From Bacillus weihaiensis (GTDB taxonomy: Bacteria > Bacillota > Bacilli > Bacillales > Bacillaceae): DNA of 64,000 nt. The notes below the pieces were generated by a model. The model was not told the DNA's origin and ran no database searches. It was given only the letters and a program-made list of their open reading frames with translations. Both the position numbers and the translations under genes were made by a program. Numbering within the stretch: the stretch's first letter is position 1; every line of letters starts with the position of its first letter. The stretch lies in contig NZ_CP016020.1 of assembly GCF_001889165.1 (NCBI RefSeq), forward strand, positions 2,702,501 through 2,766,500, written 5' to 3'. Below are positions 1-10,071 of this stretch, piece by piece.

Positions 1-122
1 ACTCAACCCTTTAACCATTATCTTGAATTCAAACTATTCAGCTATATCATAGTCTAATTTCCTATTTAAGTCAATCTTAATGAAGCTTTAGAATGATTAA
101 AAGGAGTCGTACTCCTAGAAAA

Positions 123-161
123 AAAGGTTCTAAGCATCATATACGAAACTTAGAACCTTTT
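123..161 (-). terminator. Terminator downstream of spo0E
   Basis: An inverted repeat AAAGGTTCTAAG / CTTAGAACCTTT with a loop of about 14 bases is followed on the minus strand by a run of T. It lies just past the stop codon of the Spo0E gene. Confidence 0.8.
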
Positions 162-199
162 ATATGGATTGTATTTACAAAGGGTGATCTCATTTCCCT

Positions 200-382
200 T
201 TACAGATATTCTTCATCTATTATCATTTGTTGATATTCGTTAAGAAGCATGTCCAAATCTTGACTACACTTAACAGCAGTTTCACTTGTATAGCCTTCTC
301 TCGTTGCTGTTTCAATCATTTCTTCTCTCTTAAGGTTAATTTTCTCAAGAAGCTTTGTTTTGAGTCGTTCATATTTCATCAT
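200..382 (-). CDS. spo0E: Spo0E-family aspartyl-phosphate phosphatase
   Basis: This 60-residue protein has the Spo0E-family pattern: two helices, with the signature SQDLD near residue 40 followed by LLNEYQ. The family dephosphorylates Spo0A~P and so delays sporulation; the acidic residue in the SQxLD motif is central to this. Length fits the family (50-85 residues). An AAGGAGGGG site precedes two consecutive ATG codons; the first is used here, the second is equally possible. A terminator follows. The same gene sits beyond the mtn cluster in B. subtilis, which supports the spo0E symbol, although paralogues of the family are hard to tell apart. Confidence 0.85.
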   Translation of the reverse strand: MMKYERLKTKLLEKINLKREEMIETATREGYTSETAVKCSQDLDMLLNEYQQMIIDEEYL

Positions 383-454
383 TAACCCCTCCTTGATATT
401 CGATTGTCTTTTTCACTATTGGCTTTAATAAATATTTTTGTTAATGGGTGTAAC

Positions 455-560
455 AAGCCTTCACGTTCCGCCGGAAGTCTCCTGCCTTCCACTCCAATCA
501 ACAAATTGAATATATTAACATTAAGAATTAACAGAGCCTTATTATTTCTAGTGGTAAACC
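455..560. repeat. Degenerate interspersed repeat, copy 1
   Basis: The stretch contains a GGAAGTCTCC core and then CTTCCACTCCAATCAACAAA. The same tail occurs at about 43,950 as CTTCCACTACGATCAACAAA, again after a GGAGTCTT core and before an AT-rich end. Both look like decayed copies of an interspersed repeat that I recall from many Bacillaceae genomes. It also creates a spurious minus-strand reading frame here. Confidence 0.5.
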
Positions 561-850
561 AACAACCTTCGTTCATTGGTTGAGCAAGCCGATATTTAAA
601 TACATCAGTAGGAATGTTCATCAATCTGTTTATTCCTATGCATTATGGCAAAATAATTAAATAGTGTAAAGACAATCGCAAATTTAGACAATTTATGCAC
701 TTTCAAATGTGACTAATTTTAAAACTCATTATTGTGTCTTAGTGAGATTATTCCCTTTTATTGCTAATTATAAACATGAAAATCATCGATACATGAATCT
801 AGTATTTAAGGAAAAACTATATGGTAAACAGATAACAGGAGGTTTATTTG

Positions 851-1633
851 GTGAAAAAAATTAGCTTTCTTACCCTTATCTTATTCCTTATTCCACCTAT
901 CATACTAGCCGCACCACCAGATGAGGATCACGAAAAACAGGTAGCTATCGTAATAGACGATTTCGGAAATGGGATGAAAGGTACAGCTGAAATATTATCT
1001 TTACCTGTACCTATTACAGCTGCAATTATGCCTTTTCTTTCTACCACGGAAGAAGATGCGAAGCTTGCTCATAAAAATGGACATGAAGTAATTGTTCACT
1101 TACCTATGGAACCAATTTCCGGAAAAAAGAGCTGGCTTGGACCAGGTGCAATAACAACTGATTTATCAAATGAGGAAGTGAAAAAGAGAGTACATGCTGC
1201 AATTGACGATGTTCCTTATGCAGTTGGAATGAACAACCATATGGGCTCAAAAGTAACCGCTGATGAGAGAGTGATGAGAATTATATTAGAAGTCTGTAAA
1301 GAACGGAATCTGTATTATTTAGATAGTAAAACAACAGGTAAAAGTGTAGTTCCGAAGCTAGCTAGTGAGCTGCATGTACCTTATTTAGAAAACGAGCTTT
1401 TTTTTGATGAGCAATATACAACAAGCCATATTATTAAGCAAGCTAATCTTTTAATGACTCGAATTGACCAGGATAATGAAATCATTGCAATTGGACATGT
1501 TGGAATCGCAGGTGAGAAAACAGCATCTGTATTAAAGCAATATGTTCCATTGGTTGAGAAGAAAGCAGATACCGTTACTTTATCTGAGCTCTTGTTAGAG
1601 ATAGATTTTACTCCAAAAGAGCAAAAAACATAA
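851..1633 (+). CDS. Divergent polysaccharide deacetylase (YibQ family)
   Basis: The protein has an N-terminal signal peptide (hydrophobic to about residue 20, then AAPPDE) and a divergent polysaccharide deacetylase domain. Recognisable motifs are IVIDDFGNG near the start, HLPMEP in the middle and MNNHMGSK. The family resembles NodB-type deacetylases and is probably exported to act on a cell-envelope glycan; the substrate is unknown. The start is the GTG at 851, 8 bases after AGGAGG, rather than the TTG at 848. It is monocistronic and convergent with the CBS gene across an inverted repeat. Confidence 0.85.
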   Translation: MKKISFLTLILFLIPPIILAAPPDEDHEKQVAIVIDDFGNGMKGTAEILSLPVPITAAIMPFLSTTEEDAKLAHKNGHEVIVHLPMEPISGKKSWLGPGAITTDLSNEEVKKRVHAAIDDVPYAVGMNNHMGSKVTADERVMRIILEVCKERNLYYLDSKTTGKSVVPKLASELHVPYLENELFFDEQYTTSHIIKQANLLMTRIDQDNEIIAIGHVGIAGEKTASVLKQYVPLVEKKADTVTLSELLLEIDFTPKEQKT

Positions 1634-1752
1634 GAGGCTGGGACAGAAGTGCCTGGCACCTTATCGTAACGACTATATGTACGCACTGATTTATCTAGTG
1701 CACACAATAGATTGTATCGGAGGGTGCCTAGCTCTTTGTTTTGTCCCAGCCT
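1634..1752. repeat. GAGGCTGGGACA inverted repeat element
   Basis: AGGCTGGGACA (1635-1645) and TGTCCCAGCCT (1742-1752) form a perfect 11-bp outer stem enclosing about 96 bases, which themselves carry GTGCCTGGCACC. It fills the whole space between two convergent genes and probably acts as a bidirectional terminator. The AGGCTGGGACA core recurs as a 3'-end element in Bacillales genomes. Confidence 0.7.
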
Positions 1753-1760
1753 ATTGGTGT

Positions 1761-2399
1761 TTAGCTTTGTTTTTTGATTAAATCCACTGATGTCACTCGA
1801 AACTCTTTATCCTCAAGCTTCTTTATTACTTTCTTAAGTTTATCTTCTGACACTTCACTTGAAATGTTTAAGATGATTCTTCGGATGTATTGATCTCCAT
1901 TATCTAATGTTAACAGACCTTCAATATTTACATCTTTTACGGCTGTAACTAAATCTTTAATAGCTCCCTTATGTTCCTTTGTTCCAACAGTAAGTAAGTA
2001 TCCCCCTGTTTTCATTCCAAAGGAGTCCTCTAGTACATCCATGATATTAGAATGGGTAATGATTCCAGAAAATTCTTTTTCCTCATTTAAAACAGCTAAA
2101 AATGGGAGCCTTCGTATCGTCAAAAAAGTTTTAAAAAAAGAGTCCTCTTCAAATATGTACGCATCCTGATTTTTAATCAAAGGCATGATAGAATCAGAAT
2201 CTTGCCCCTTTTCATCGACAAAATATTCTAGTAAATGAACTTTATAAATAAAGCCAACAAATTGTTTGCCGCCTTCGCTTAATACAGGAATACTACGAAA
2301 CCCTGTTTCTTTTAAATAGTCATAAGCTTGCTTAACTGTAAACCCTTCATCACAATATTTCACATCTTCTTTTGGTACATAATGATAACGGACCTTCAT
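1761..2399 (-). CDS. CBS-domain pair plus ACT-like protein
   Basis: 212 residues: two CBS motifs (about 5-60 and 75-130, including GFRSIPVLSE and GIITHSNIMDVLED) followed by an ACT-like region (about 135-205). This layout matches AcuB-like and CbpA-like proteins; some of these bind cyclic di-AMP, others adenine nucleotides. There is no catalytic domain, so a ligand-sensing regulatory role is likely. The ATG start is preceded by AAAGGGGGC. A 15-bp perfect palindrome lies about 95 bases upstream. The ligand cannot be decided from the sequence. Confidence 0.8.
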   Translation of the reverse strand: MKVRYHYVPKEDVKYCDEGFTVKQAYDYLKETGFRSIPVLSEGGKQFVGFIYKVHLLEYFVDEKGQDSDSIMPLIKNQDAYIFEEDSFFKTFLTIRRLPFLAVLNEEKEFSGIITHSNIMDVLEDSFGMKTGGYLLTVGTKEHKGAIKDLVTAVKDVNIEGLLTLDNGDQYIRRIILNISSEVSEDKLKKVIKKLEDKEFRVTSVDLIKKQS

Positions 2400-2745
2400 A
2401 CGTTTGCCCCCTTTTGCTCATATTGCTAAAAATTTATCATAGTAAAAGTAAATAGTAAAGAAGATTTCAACTTTTCAAATAGTTTTTGTTCAATACGCCG
2501 TATTGATTTTACCCATAACTCCATACTTTGAAACCTCAATCTGTAAGATAAAAGAAAGGAATTATCTTAAGACTCTTTTTAAAATTCCTGTTCACAATAA
2601 TTGATTTCTATTATTGTAAATGCTTAGCTGCTGTCCGGAAGCATCCCTGTTGTGTTTTTCGTTACAAGGTCTTACTTGGATAAGATTCATTTACAGAAAT
2701 CTCATACATTAACCGACCATGTCGTGTACCTGTTTTTTCACATAA

Positions 2746-2778
2746 AAAAACGTGAATTCAAATGTGAATTCACGTTTT
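2746..2778. terminator. Terminator of the mtnWXBD operon
   Basis: AAAAACGTGAATTCA (2746-2760) and TGAATTCACGTTTTT (2764-2778) form a perfect 15-bp stem with a three-base loop and T runs on both strands. It follows mtnD on the minus strand. Confidence 0.9.
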
Positions 2779-2831
2779 TATCTTCAGATGTTTGTCAGTA
2801 CATTCGACATACTGGTTCTCTTGAAACTAAG

Positions 2832-3368
2832 TTATTTGCTAACTGTATCTTGATAAGGATGAGCTACCCAGCCCTCTGTTTCAATGAATAATCTTACTGC
2901 TACAACTTGGCGATCCTCCATTAACGTAAAGAAATGTGGATTTCCTTCAGGTACTGAAATAACATCGCCTGGTTCAAGCTCAACATCGAAATAACCTACT
3001 TCATCATTGCCTTTAATAATGAAAATACCATGTCCAGCAGTAATCGCACGAACCTCATCTTCTGTGTGTGTGTGAACATTTTCAAACTTTTTGAGAAGCT
3101 CCTCTATGTTAGGCGTTGCATCAGATAAAGCCACGATATCCCATGTTTTGTAGCCTCTTCTTTCTGCTAATTCTTCAATTTCATCTTTATAAGCTGTTAA
3201 AATACCCTCTTTTTCCTCATCAGAAAGCACGAATTTTTCTTTTAATTCTTCCGGTAATTTACTCATATCCCAATGCTCATATAGAACACCTTGCTTTTCT
3301 AAAAATGTTAGTACATTGTCGTGTCCTTCTATTACTTCACTTGTATTTCTCACTTTAATAACTGCCAT
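2832..3368 (-). CDS. mtnD: Acireductone dioxygenase
   Basis: Acireductone dioxygenase of the methionine salvage pathway. It converts 1,2-dihydroxy-5-methylthiopent-1-en-3-one with oxygen into 4-methylthio-2-oxobutanoate and formate (Fe form). The cupin metal site is visible as HTHTEDE near residue 90 and the later NPHFF histidine. An upstream TTG (3383) is in frame but overlaps the Shine-Dalgarno sequence. The ATG at 3368, 8 bases after GGAGG, gives the usual MAVIKV start and 178 residues. It is the last gene of mtnW-X-B-D, ending at a strong terminator. Confidence 0.95.
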   Translation of the reverse strand: MAVIKVRNTSEVIEGHDNVLTFLEKQGVLYEHWDMSKLPEELKEKFVLSDEEKEGILTAYKDEIEELAERRGYKTWDIVALSDATPNIEELLKKFENVHTHTEDEVRAITAGHGIFIIKGNDEVGYFDVELEPGDVISVPEGNPHFFTLMEDRQVVAVRLFIETEGWVAHPYQDTVSK

Positions 3369-3396
3369 TTTCCATTCCTCCAATTTTTATTATTTT

Positions 3397-4020
3397 TTAT
3401 CTCACAAGAGCCTTTAGTGATAGCAATTTCACATGGTATGAAAACAAGAATTCACTTGCTTCTAAATATTTTTTTGCTTCTAGAGCATTCCTACCCCAGG
3501 CTGTAATTCCATGATTCCTGATTAAAACCGCTCCAGCAGCAGCTGAAACATGTTTTGAAAATTCATTAGCTAAGGTTGGAATATGGGCATAATTGGGTAT
3601 GATTGGGATTGTAAATGAAGCATCTTCTTCCCATAATCCATACGCTTTAATAATTTCCTGCCCTTGAAAAACAATTTCACCCTTATCTGCATATAGTTCA
3701 GATATCACATTGTTATCAATTGTATGAACATGTAAGCTACATCCTGCATCTGTCTTATTAAATATCTCAACATGTAATAGAGTTTCAGCAGAAGGCTTTA
3801 GATGTGTATCATAAAGCGACTGACCAAATTGATCCACTTCTAAGAAATCCTCACGTGATTCCTTCGTTTTGTCTTTGCCACTTGCTGTTACTAAAAAAGT
3901 GAGAGGATCATGATTCACTTTAATCGCTAAATTACCACTTGTAGCAGGAAACCAATCTCTTATAGCTAGCACCCGCTTTATATCTGCTAACTCATCCCAT
4001 CTCTCTTGCACTAAGCTCAA
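3397..4020 (-). CDS. mtnB: Methylthioribulose-1-phosphate dehydratase
   Basis: Class II aldolase/adducin-fold, zinc-dependent enzyme that dehydrates 5-methylthioribulose-1-phosphate in methionine salvage. The typical WFPATSGN segment is near residue 22; zinc ligands are in LHVHT and RNHGITAWG. Its 207 residues are normal for the family. The start is TTG, 7 bases after AGGAGG, and this TTG overlaps the TGA stop of mtnX (TTGA), which implies translational coupling. It is part of the SAM-riboswitch-controlled mtnWXBD operon. Confidence 0.95.
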   Translation of the reverse strand: MSLVQERWDELADIKRVLAIRDWFPATSGNLAIKVNHDPLTFLVTASGKDKTKESREDFLEVDQFGQSLYDTHLKPSAETLLHVEIFNKTDAGCSLHVHTIDNNVISELYADKGEIVFQGQEIIKAYGLWEEDASFTIPIIPNYAHIPTLANEFSKHVSAAAGAVLIRNHGITAWGRNALEAKKYLEASEFLFSYHVKLLSLKALVR

Positions 4021-4679
4021 CTCTTTACCTCCTCAAGCTGTTCCAAGATGTTCATCACATCAAAGAATGTAGTAAAAGGCCTGTACGGTAAATCTAATTC
4101 CTTACTTTTCTCTAATAATAAATCTCTAGCAATGACGTAATCTGCTAACTTAGCAGCTTGGAGATCTGTAATGGAATCTCCAATCACAATTTTTTCTTGT
4201 TTAGAAGTAGTTAATTGACGAATAAGAGATGGCTTACAGCAACCACATTCATTGCTACAGGTATCATCACATGTATGCGGCCATTCAATCTTGATTTTCT
4301 CACCTTCAAAATTAGCACGATTACAATAAATTTGATCACTATCAACAAGGCCATCAAGTAGTGGATACACGAAGAAATCTATACCTCCACTGACAATATA
4401 TAAAGGAATTTTCTTTTCTTTTGTATACGCTACAAACTCCTTAAAGCCTTTACGAATTTCAGCGTATTCTAGAATATAGTCAATTATTTCTTGTTTCAAT
4501 GAGGCTGGTAATAGCTGAAACATTTTCCCGACGCCTTCAGAAATAGAGATTTCTTGTGAAAGAACACCATTCTTTAATTCGTTCCATTCTGGTGGAGCGA
4601 ACTTTTTCATGATGGCAATAATATTATCTGTTTCAGTTATTGTTCCATCAAAATCACATATAATCACTTTATTGCTCAT
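4017..4679 (-). CDS. mtnX: 2-hydroxy-3-keto-5-methylthiopentenyl-1-P phosphatase
   Basis: HAD-superfamily phosphatase that dephosphorylates the enol-phosphate made by MtnW, giving the acireductone used by MtnD. Motif I is DFDGTIT (residues 9-15), motif II SGG near residue 95, and motif IV GDSITDL near residue 168. A cysteine-rich stretch ([12 protein letters not shown]) is characteristic of MtnX. It overlaps mtnW upstream (ATGA) and mtnB downstream (TTGA), so three genes are tightly coupled. Confidence 0.95.
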   Translation of the reverse strand: MSNKVIICDFDGTITETDNIIAIMKKFAPPEWNELKNGVLSQEISISEGVGKMFQLLPASLKQEIIDYILEYAEIRKGFKEFVAYTKEKKIPLYIVSGGIDFFVYPLLDGLVDSDQIYCNRANFEGEKIKIEWPHTCDDTCSNECGCCKPSLIRQLTTSKQEKIVIGDSITDLQAAKLADYVIARDLLLEKSKELDLPYRPFTTFFDVMNILEQLEEVKS

Positions 4680-5917
4680 TGAATCACCTCTTTAGCACCC
4701 CATAGATCAATTGCAAGCTGTAAATCTAACTGATCTTCTGCTGCTTCTCTTAACGTTTTCCCTTGTAAGGTAGCATCGATTGCTGCACGGAATGCCCTTC
4801 CTCCGCCAACGGCTCCGTTTGGATGACCATGTACTCCTCCTCCTGCATTGATAATCGATTCCGTCCCAAAGTCCTTCATTAGTAAAGGAACAAGACCAGG
4901 ATGAATACCAGCAGAAGGAACCGGGAATGTTTGCTTAAAAACATCCTCATTCACACAGTTTTGCGCTATTCCTAGCGTCTCATCACGATCAAGCGCTACA
5001 CTGCCGTACGGTGATGGAAATAAAGAAAAATCCGCACCAGACATTCTTAGTAATTTCCCAAGTAATAATGAACTTGAGAATCCATATAAGCTGGAAGCTG
5101 TTGATGCGCCACTCACAGCTGGATGAGCCATAATAGGAACAGTAATTTCTTTATCTTCTGCTAAACTTTGCAAGACATCTAAACCGTAAGCAAATACATT
5201 GAATAATAGAACGTTCGCTCCAAGCTCTGAAGCTCTTTTTGCTTTATCCTTTAATTCAAATGTTTTACCAGATAGATTAACTGCATATAATGCTCGATGA
5301 CCGGTTTGTTCAAAAACGGATCTAATCACTTCCTTACCTGAAGCTATTCGTTTTTCGAACGGTGTAAGTAGATTATCGAAAAGAATTTCATCATCTTTTA
5401 CTAAATCAACTCCTCCTAAGAGCTGCTGTTCTAATTGCTTTGATAAATAGGTCAAATCTCTCCCTATTACTCCTTTAAAGATACTCATAAGTAGCGGTCG
5501 GTCATATACACCGACGCTTTCACGGATTCCTTGAATACCAAAGGAAGGACCCGCAAATGCCGTTTTCAGCTCATCCGAAAATTCTAAATCAAGAAGTTTT
5601 ACTTCTCCATCAAGTGATAGCTTCCCAAAGGTTGTCGTCAAGATAGCTGGTAAATCATGACTATAATTAACTCCTGGGTACGCAATTTTTATTATTCCTT
5701 TTGTAACTTTCCTTCCTAGGAATTGGTTTGTTTTTTCTTCTGTATCTAGCTCTTTAACCTCTATTACACGACCCTTATGAGCCTTTAACTGTTCCTGTTC
5801 TAGTAATGGAAGATCCGTCCATGATCCTATCGTTAACCCAAGGGCAATTCCTTCTGCTTTCTTTTCTAGGTCTCCTTTTGTATCATGGACAAGATATGTA
5901 GCAATTACTTCACTCAC
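4676..5917 (-). CDS. mtnW: RuBisCO-like DK-MTP-1-P enolase
   Basis: RuBisCO-like protein that enolises 2,3-diketo-5-methylthiopentyl-1-phosphate; it does not fix CO2. The family segment [10 protein letters not shown], with the active-site lysine, is near residue 170, and [11 protein letters not shown] is near the C-terminus. An in-frame ATG at 5935 lacks a ribosome binding site. The GTG at 5917 is preceded by AGAAGGG and gives VSEVIATYL, matching the usual MSELLATYL start of this family, so it is preferred. It heads the mtnWXBD operon behind a SAM riboswitch. Confidence 0.93.
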   Translation of the reverse strand: MSEVIATYLVHDTKGDLEKKAEGIALGLTIGSWTDLPLLEQEQLKAHKGRVIEVKELDTEEKTNQFLGRKVTKGIIKIAYPGVNYSHDLPAILTTTFGKLSLDGEVKLLDLEFSDELKTAFAGPSFGIQGIRESVGVYDRPLLMSIFKGVIGRDLTYLSKQLEQQLLGGVDLVKDDEILFDNLLTPFEKRIASGKEVIRSVFEQTGHRALYAVNLSGKTFELKDKAKRASELGANVLLFNVFAYGLDVLQSLAEDKEITVPIMAHPAVSGASTASSLYGFSSSLLLGKLLRMSGADFSLFPSPYGSVALDRDETLGIAQNCVNEDVFKQTFPVPSAGIHPGLVPLLMKDFGTESIINAGGGVHGHPNGAVGGGRAFRAAIDATLQGKTLREAAEDQLDLQLAIDLWGAKEVIQ

Positions 5918-6113
5918 GCTATACCCTTCTTTCATACATATGATTAATCAGAATTTTTCATCATTTTTATACTATCATGTTTCATTGGTTTTTTCATTGA
6001 CTCTCTTACGCTTTACTATTTCAAACTAGAGCTACTCTTTTATCTTAGTTACCTCAAAACACCTTCTTTCTTAAGCGCAAAAAGTAACATAGACAACCCG
6101 ATAAATACAAAAT

Positions 6114-6143
6114 GCCCCTCCGATGCTCATAGATCGAAGGGGC
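6114..6143 (-). terminator. S-box terminator before mtnW
   Basis: On the minus strand GCCCCTTCGAT pairs with ATCGGAGGGGC, followed by ATTTTGT. It lies between the SAM aptamer and mtnW and is the probable riboswitch-controlled attenuator. Confidence 0.8.
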
Positions 6144-6172
6144 TGTCATTTACTCATGAATAACAAGCATAT

Positions 6173-6284
6173 CTCCTTATCTATCAGCTTTTATGCTGCA
6201 AGAATTAGCACCGTGCTTTCTAAATTCAGAAAGTCGGTTGCCGGGCTTCATAGGGCTAGTCCCTCCACCTGCTCTTGATAAGAA
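6173..6284 (-). promoter_or_regulatory. SAM-I (S-box) riboswitch for mtnWXBD
   Basis: The minus strand reads CTTATCAAGAGCAGGTGGAG, then GGGACTAGCCCTATGAAGCC, CGGCAACC and CACGGTGCTAATTC: the conserved S-box core in order. The P1 strands CTTATC and GATAAG close it. SAM binding should favour the downstream terminator and shut off mtnW-X-B-D when methionine is plentiful. Confidence 0.95.
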
Positions 6285-6327
6285 CGAAACGTTCATATTG
6301 ACGATTTCATTTTTTAAATTAATTTGG

Positions 6328-6356
6328 ATTATGACAGATGCTATCTTTTCTGTCAA
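6328..6356 (-). promoter_or_regulatory. SigA-type promoter of mtnWXBD
   Basis: On the minus strand TTGACA (6351-6356), a 17-base spacer and CATAAT (6328-6333), about 45 bases upstream of the S-box aptamer. Confidence 0.75.
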
Positions 6357-6366
6357 TAGATTATTT

Positions 6367-7539
6367 TTAAAATATTGACAAATCTTTGATTCGTCGTGCA
6401 GCTTCCTTCAACCTTTCTTCGGATGTTAGTAAACCTACACGTACGTAGCCTTCCCCATATTGACCAAAGCCAATCCCAGGGGCAACAACCACATGTGCTT
6501 TATCTAATAAATAATCTGAGAATTGTTCTGAAGTAAACCCTGGAGGTACTGGTAGCCATGCAAAAAAGGAGCCCGCTGGTGCTTTCACATCCCAACCAAT
6601 CTCTCGAAATTCTCGAATAAGTACATTTCTTCTAGATTCATACATATCATTTAATTGCTCCACACATGTTTGTTCGCTTAGTAGTGCATGGGCTGCTGCT
6701 TCTTGAATAGCACTAAATACACTTACATATAGATGATCCTGTAGAAGATTTATCGCTTCAATTACCGAAGCATTTCCTACTGCAAAGCCTATTCTCCAAC
6801 CTGCCATATTAAATGTCTTAGAAAAGGTGTAAAGCTCAATACCAATATCCTTCGCACCTTCTACCTGTAAAAAGCTAAGAGGCTTTATCCCATCATAGCC
6901 TATAGCGCCGTATGCAAAATCGTGGACAACACATATATCATTTTCCTTAGCGATTGACACTGTTTCAGCAAAAAAATCTTTGTTGGCTGTTGCTCCAGTA
7001 GGATTATTAGGATAATTCAAAAACATTAATTTTGCCTGATCAAGTATGTGTTGTGGAATCTTCTTATAATCTGGTAAAAACTCATTCTCACTTAAAAGAG
7101 GCATCATTTCCATTTTCGCTCTTGCAAGCTCAACACCAGACCAGTAATCGGGATACCCTGGATCTGGAACAAGAACTACTTCTCCAGGATTTAGTATACA
7201 TTGTGGGACTTCAACTAATCCTGCTTTCCCTCCAAATAAGATAGCCACTTCTTTAGTAGGATCTAAGTCAACACCATATTCTCTTTTATAAAACGTCGCA
7301 ATTGCCTCTTTCAAATAGGCTTGACCTCTAAATGGAGAATACTTATGATTCACTGGCTTTTCTACTGCTTCTTGCATTGCCTTTACAATATGTGAAGGCG
7401 TAGGTTGATCTGGATTTCCTTGTCCTAAATTAATCACATCATGACCTTGCTCAACAATAGCATTAACTTTTCCTACAAGACTTGCAAAAAATTGCTTTGG
7501 TAATGTATTCAATAATTGAGATTGTTCAAATACTTTCAT
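6367..7539 (-). CDS. mtnE: Methionine-salvage aminotransferase
   Basis: PLP-dependent class I/II aminotransferase of 390 residues. In methionine salvage it transaminates 4-methylthio-2-oxobutanoate to methionine, usually with glutamine as donor. Visible features are NLGQGNPDQPTP near residue 37, NYPNNPTGA near 173, and the PLP lysine in SKTFNMAGWRIG near 240. The start ATG follows a weak GTAGGTG site. It is divergent from mtnU, whose omega-amidase activity would remove the 2-oxoglutaramate made when glutamine is the donor. It has its own promoter and no S-box. Confidence 0.92.
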   Translation of the reverse strand: MKVFEQSQLLNTLPKQFFASLVGKVNAIVEQGHDVINLGQGNPDQPTPSHIVKAMQEAVEKPVNHKYSPFRGQAYLKEAIATFYKREYGVDLDPTKEVAILFGGKAGLVEVPQCILNPGEVVLVPDPGYPDYWSGVELARAKMEMMPLLSENEFLPDYKKIPQHILDQAKLMFLNYPNNPTGATANKDFFAETVSIAKENDICVVHDFAYGAIGYDGIKPLSFLQVEGAKDIGIELYTFSKTFNMAGWRIGFAVGNASVIEAINLLQDHLYVSVFSAIQEAAAHALLSEQTCVEQLNDMYESRRNVLIREFREIGWDVKAPAGSFFAWLPVPPGFTSEQFSDYLLDKAHVVVAPGIGFGQYGEGYVRVGLLTSEERLKEAARRIKDLSIF

Positions 7540-7576
7540 TTTTCAACACCTACTCAAAAAATTCTTGAAATTCTAG

Positions 7577-7616
7577 TCACAAATCATATATTGTTAGTAA
7601 CAACTTGTAAAGTAAA
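7577..7616 (-). promoter_or_regulatory. Candidate mtnE promoter with palindrome
   Basis: The minus strand has TTTACA, a 17-base spacer and TATGAT. The spacer carries a perfect palindrome, TTGTTAGTAACAA (7591-7603), which could be an operator in the mtnE-mtnU divergent region. Confidence 0.5.
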
Positions 7617-7645
7617 AATTTTAAAAATTGGATGGTGCAAATAGA

Positions 7646-8431
7646 ATGAACCCTGTTATAACCTGCATTCAGCTTGATATAAAGTTTGGTGATCCTGTCT
7701 TCAATTACGAACAAGCAGAAAAAAAGATTTCACAAGTCATCCTTTCTGAAAACCCAACTATCATTGTTCTCCCGGAACTATGGACAACTGGCTATGATCT
7801 AACTCGCCTTGACGAAATTGGTGATAGTTCAGGAAAAACAACTACTCGCTTTCTGTCAGAGTTGGCGAAAAAACATCGTGTTCATTTCGTAGGAGGGTCC
7901 ATAGCAAAAAAACAGGATAACTCTGTTACGAATACAATGCTAATCATAAATAATAAAGGGGAACTCGTACAGGAGTATAGCAAGCTCCATTTATTTAAAT
8001 TAATGGATGAACATCATCATCTAATCTCTGGACAGACGAAGGGACTTTTTGAATTGGACGGTGTAAAAAGTGCGGGTGTCATATGCTACGATATACGTTT
8101 TCCAGAATGGATACGCGCGCACACAACACAAGGTGCTGAAATTTTATATGTGGTTGCTGAGTGGCCCCTACCACGTTTACACCACTGGAAAAGTCTTTTG
8201 ATAAGTCGAGCAATAGAAAATCAATGTTACGTTGTAGCCTGTAACCGAGCTGGATCTGACCCTAACAATGAATTTGCAGGTCATTCCATGATTATTGATC
8301 CCTGGGGGGAAATTTTGATTGAAGCAGATGAAAAACCTGGCTTTATTACAGCAGAACTAGAGATTGAAAAAGTAAAATCTGTGAGAAAGCAAATCCCTAT
8401 ATTTGATGATCGTTTACCGGAATTTTATTAA
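7646..8431 (+). CDS. mtnU: Nitrilase-family omega-amidase MtnU
   Basis: Carbon-nitrogen hydrolase with the Glu-Lys-Cys triad visible in LPELWTTG, EYSKLHLF and GVICYDIRFPEW. In salvage clusters MtnU is thought to hydrolyse the keto-amide that glutamine transamination leaves behind. The ATG at 7646 gives the usual short N-terminus and 261 residues; an in-frame TTG lies 18 bases earlier. Between mtnE (divergent) and mtnK (same strand). Confidence 0.9.
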   Translation: MNPVITCIQLDIKFGDPVFNYEQAEKKISQVILSENPTIIVLPELWTTGYDLTRLDEIGDSSGKTTTRFLSELAKKHRVHFVGGSIAKKQDNSVTNTMLIINNKGELVQEYSKLHLFKLMDEHHHLISGQTKGLFELDGVKSAGVICYDIRFPEWIRAHTTQGAEILYVVAEWPLPRLHHWKSLLISRAIENQCYVVACNRAGSDPNNEFAGHSMIIDPWGEILIEADEKPGFITAELEIEKVKSVRKQIPIFDDRLPEFY

Positions 8432-8448
8432 TTCATTTCAAAAAGCTA

Positions 8449-8478
8449 TTGACAATTTCATTTGAACACTGATATCAT
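8449..8478 (+). promoter_or_regulatory. SigA-type promoter of mtnKA
   Basis: TTGACA (8449-8454), 18-base spacer, TATCAT (8473-8478), upstream of the S-box leader. Confidence 0.8.
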
Positions 8479-8549
8479 CCTAATCAAGCATTATGATTTT
8501 CAAAAAAACAAAAATGTTCTGAATTGATGTAAATTAAATATATGTAAAT

Positions 8550-8696
8550 CTCTTATCAAGAGTTGGCAGAGGGACTTGGCCCGATGACGCCGCAGCAACC
8601 GACCGCAAAACCAATCATTGGTTTTAATTTGGATCTTTTTCCAATAGGGCACGGTGCTAATTCCATCAGAAAGACATTCTTTCTGACAGATGAGAG
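8550..8696 (+). promoter_or_regulatory. SAM-I (S-box) riboswitch for mtnKA
   Basis: The sequence CTCTTATCAAGAGTTGGCAG, then AGGGACTTGGCCCGATGA, CAGCAACC and CACGGTGCTAATTC is the S-box core. P1 is CTCTTATC with GATGAGAG at the end. The P3 region is longer than in the mtnW copy. A terminator follows directly. Confidence 0.95.
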
Positions 8697-8713
8697 GTGC
8701 GAAGTCTAACTTC

Positions 8714-8742
8714 AAGCCTCTTTCATTGTCGAAAGGGGCTTT
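8714..8742 (+). terminator. S-box terminator before mtnK
   Basis: AAGCCTCTTTC and GAAAGGGGCTT form the stem, followed by TTTCTT. It lies between the aptamer and mtnK. Confidence 0.85.
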
Positions 8743-8818
8743 TCTTATGAGTAGATTTTCCACCATACGTGATCAGTCTGATCGCCCTAGCGTCTCCCTA
8801 TAAATCTATGAATCATAA

Positions 8819-10051
<1,233 letters not shown>

Positions 10052-10071
10052 GAGATAAAGGAGATCACACA

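Noticed and set aside
382-624. 80-residue minus-strand frame
   Set aside because: It overlaps the degenerate repeat and has no ribosome site; composition looks random.
2652-2891. 79-residue plus-strand frame
   Set aside because: It spans the mtn terminator and overlaps mtnD on the other strand.
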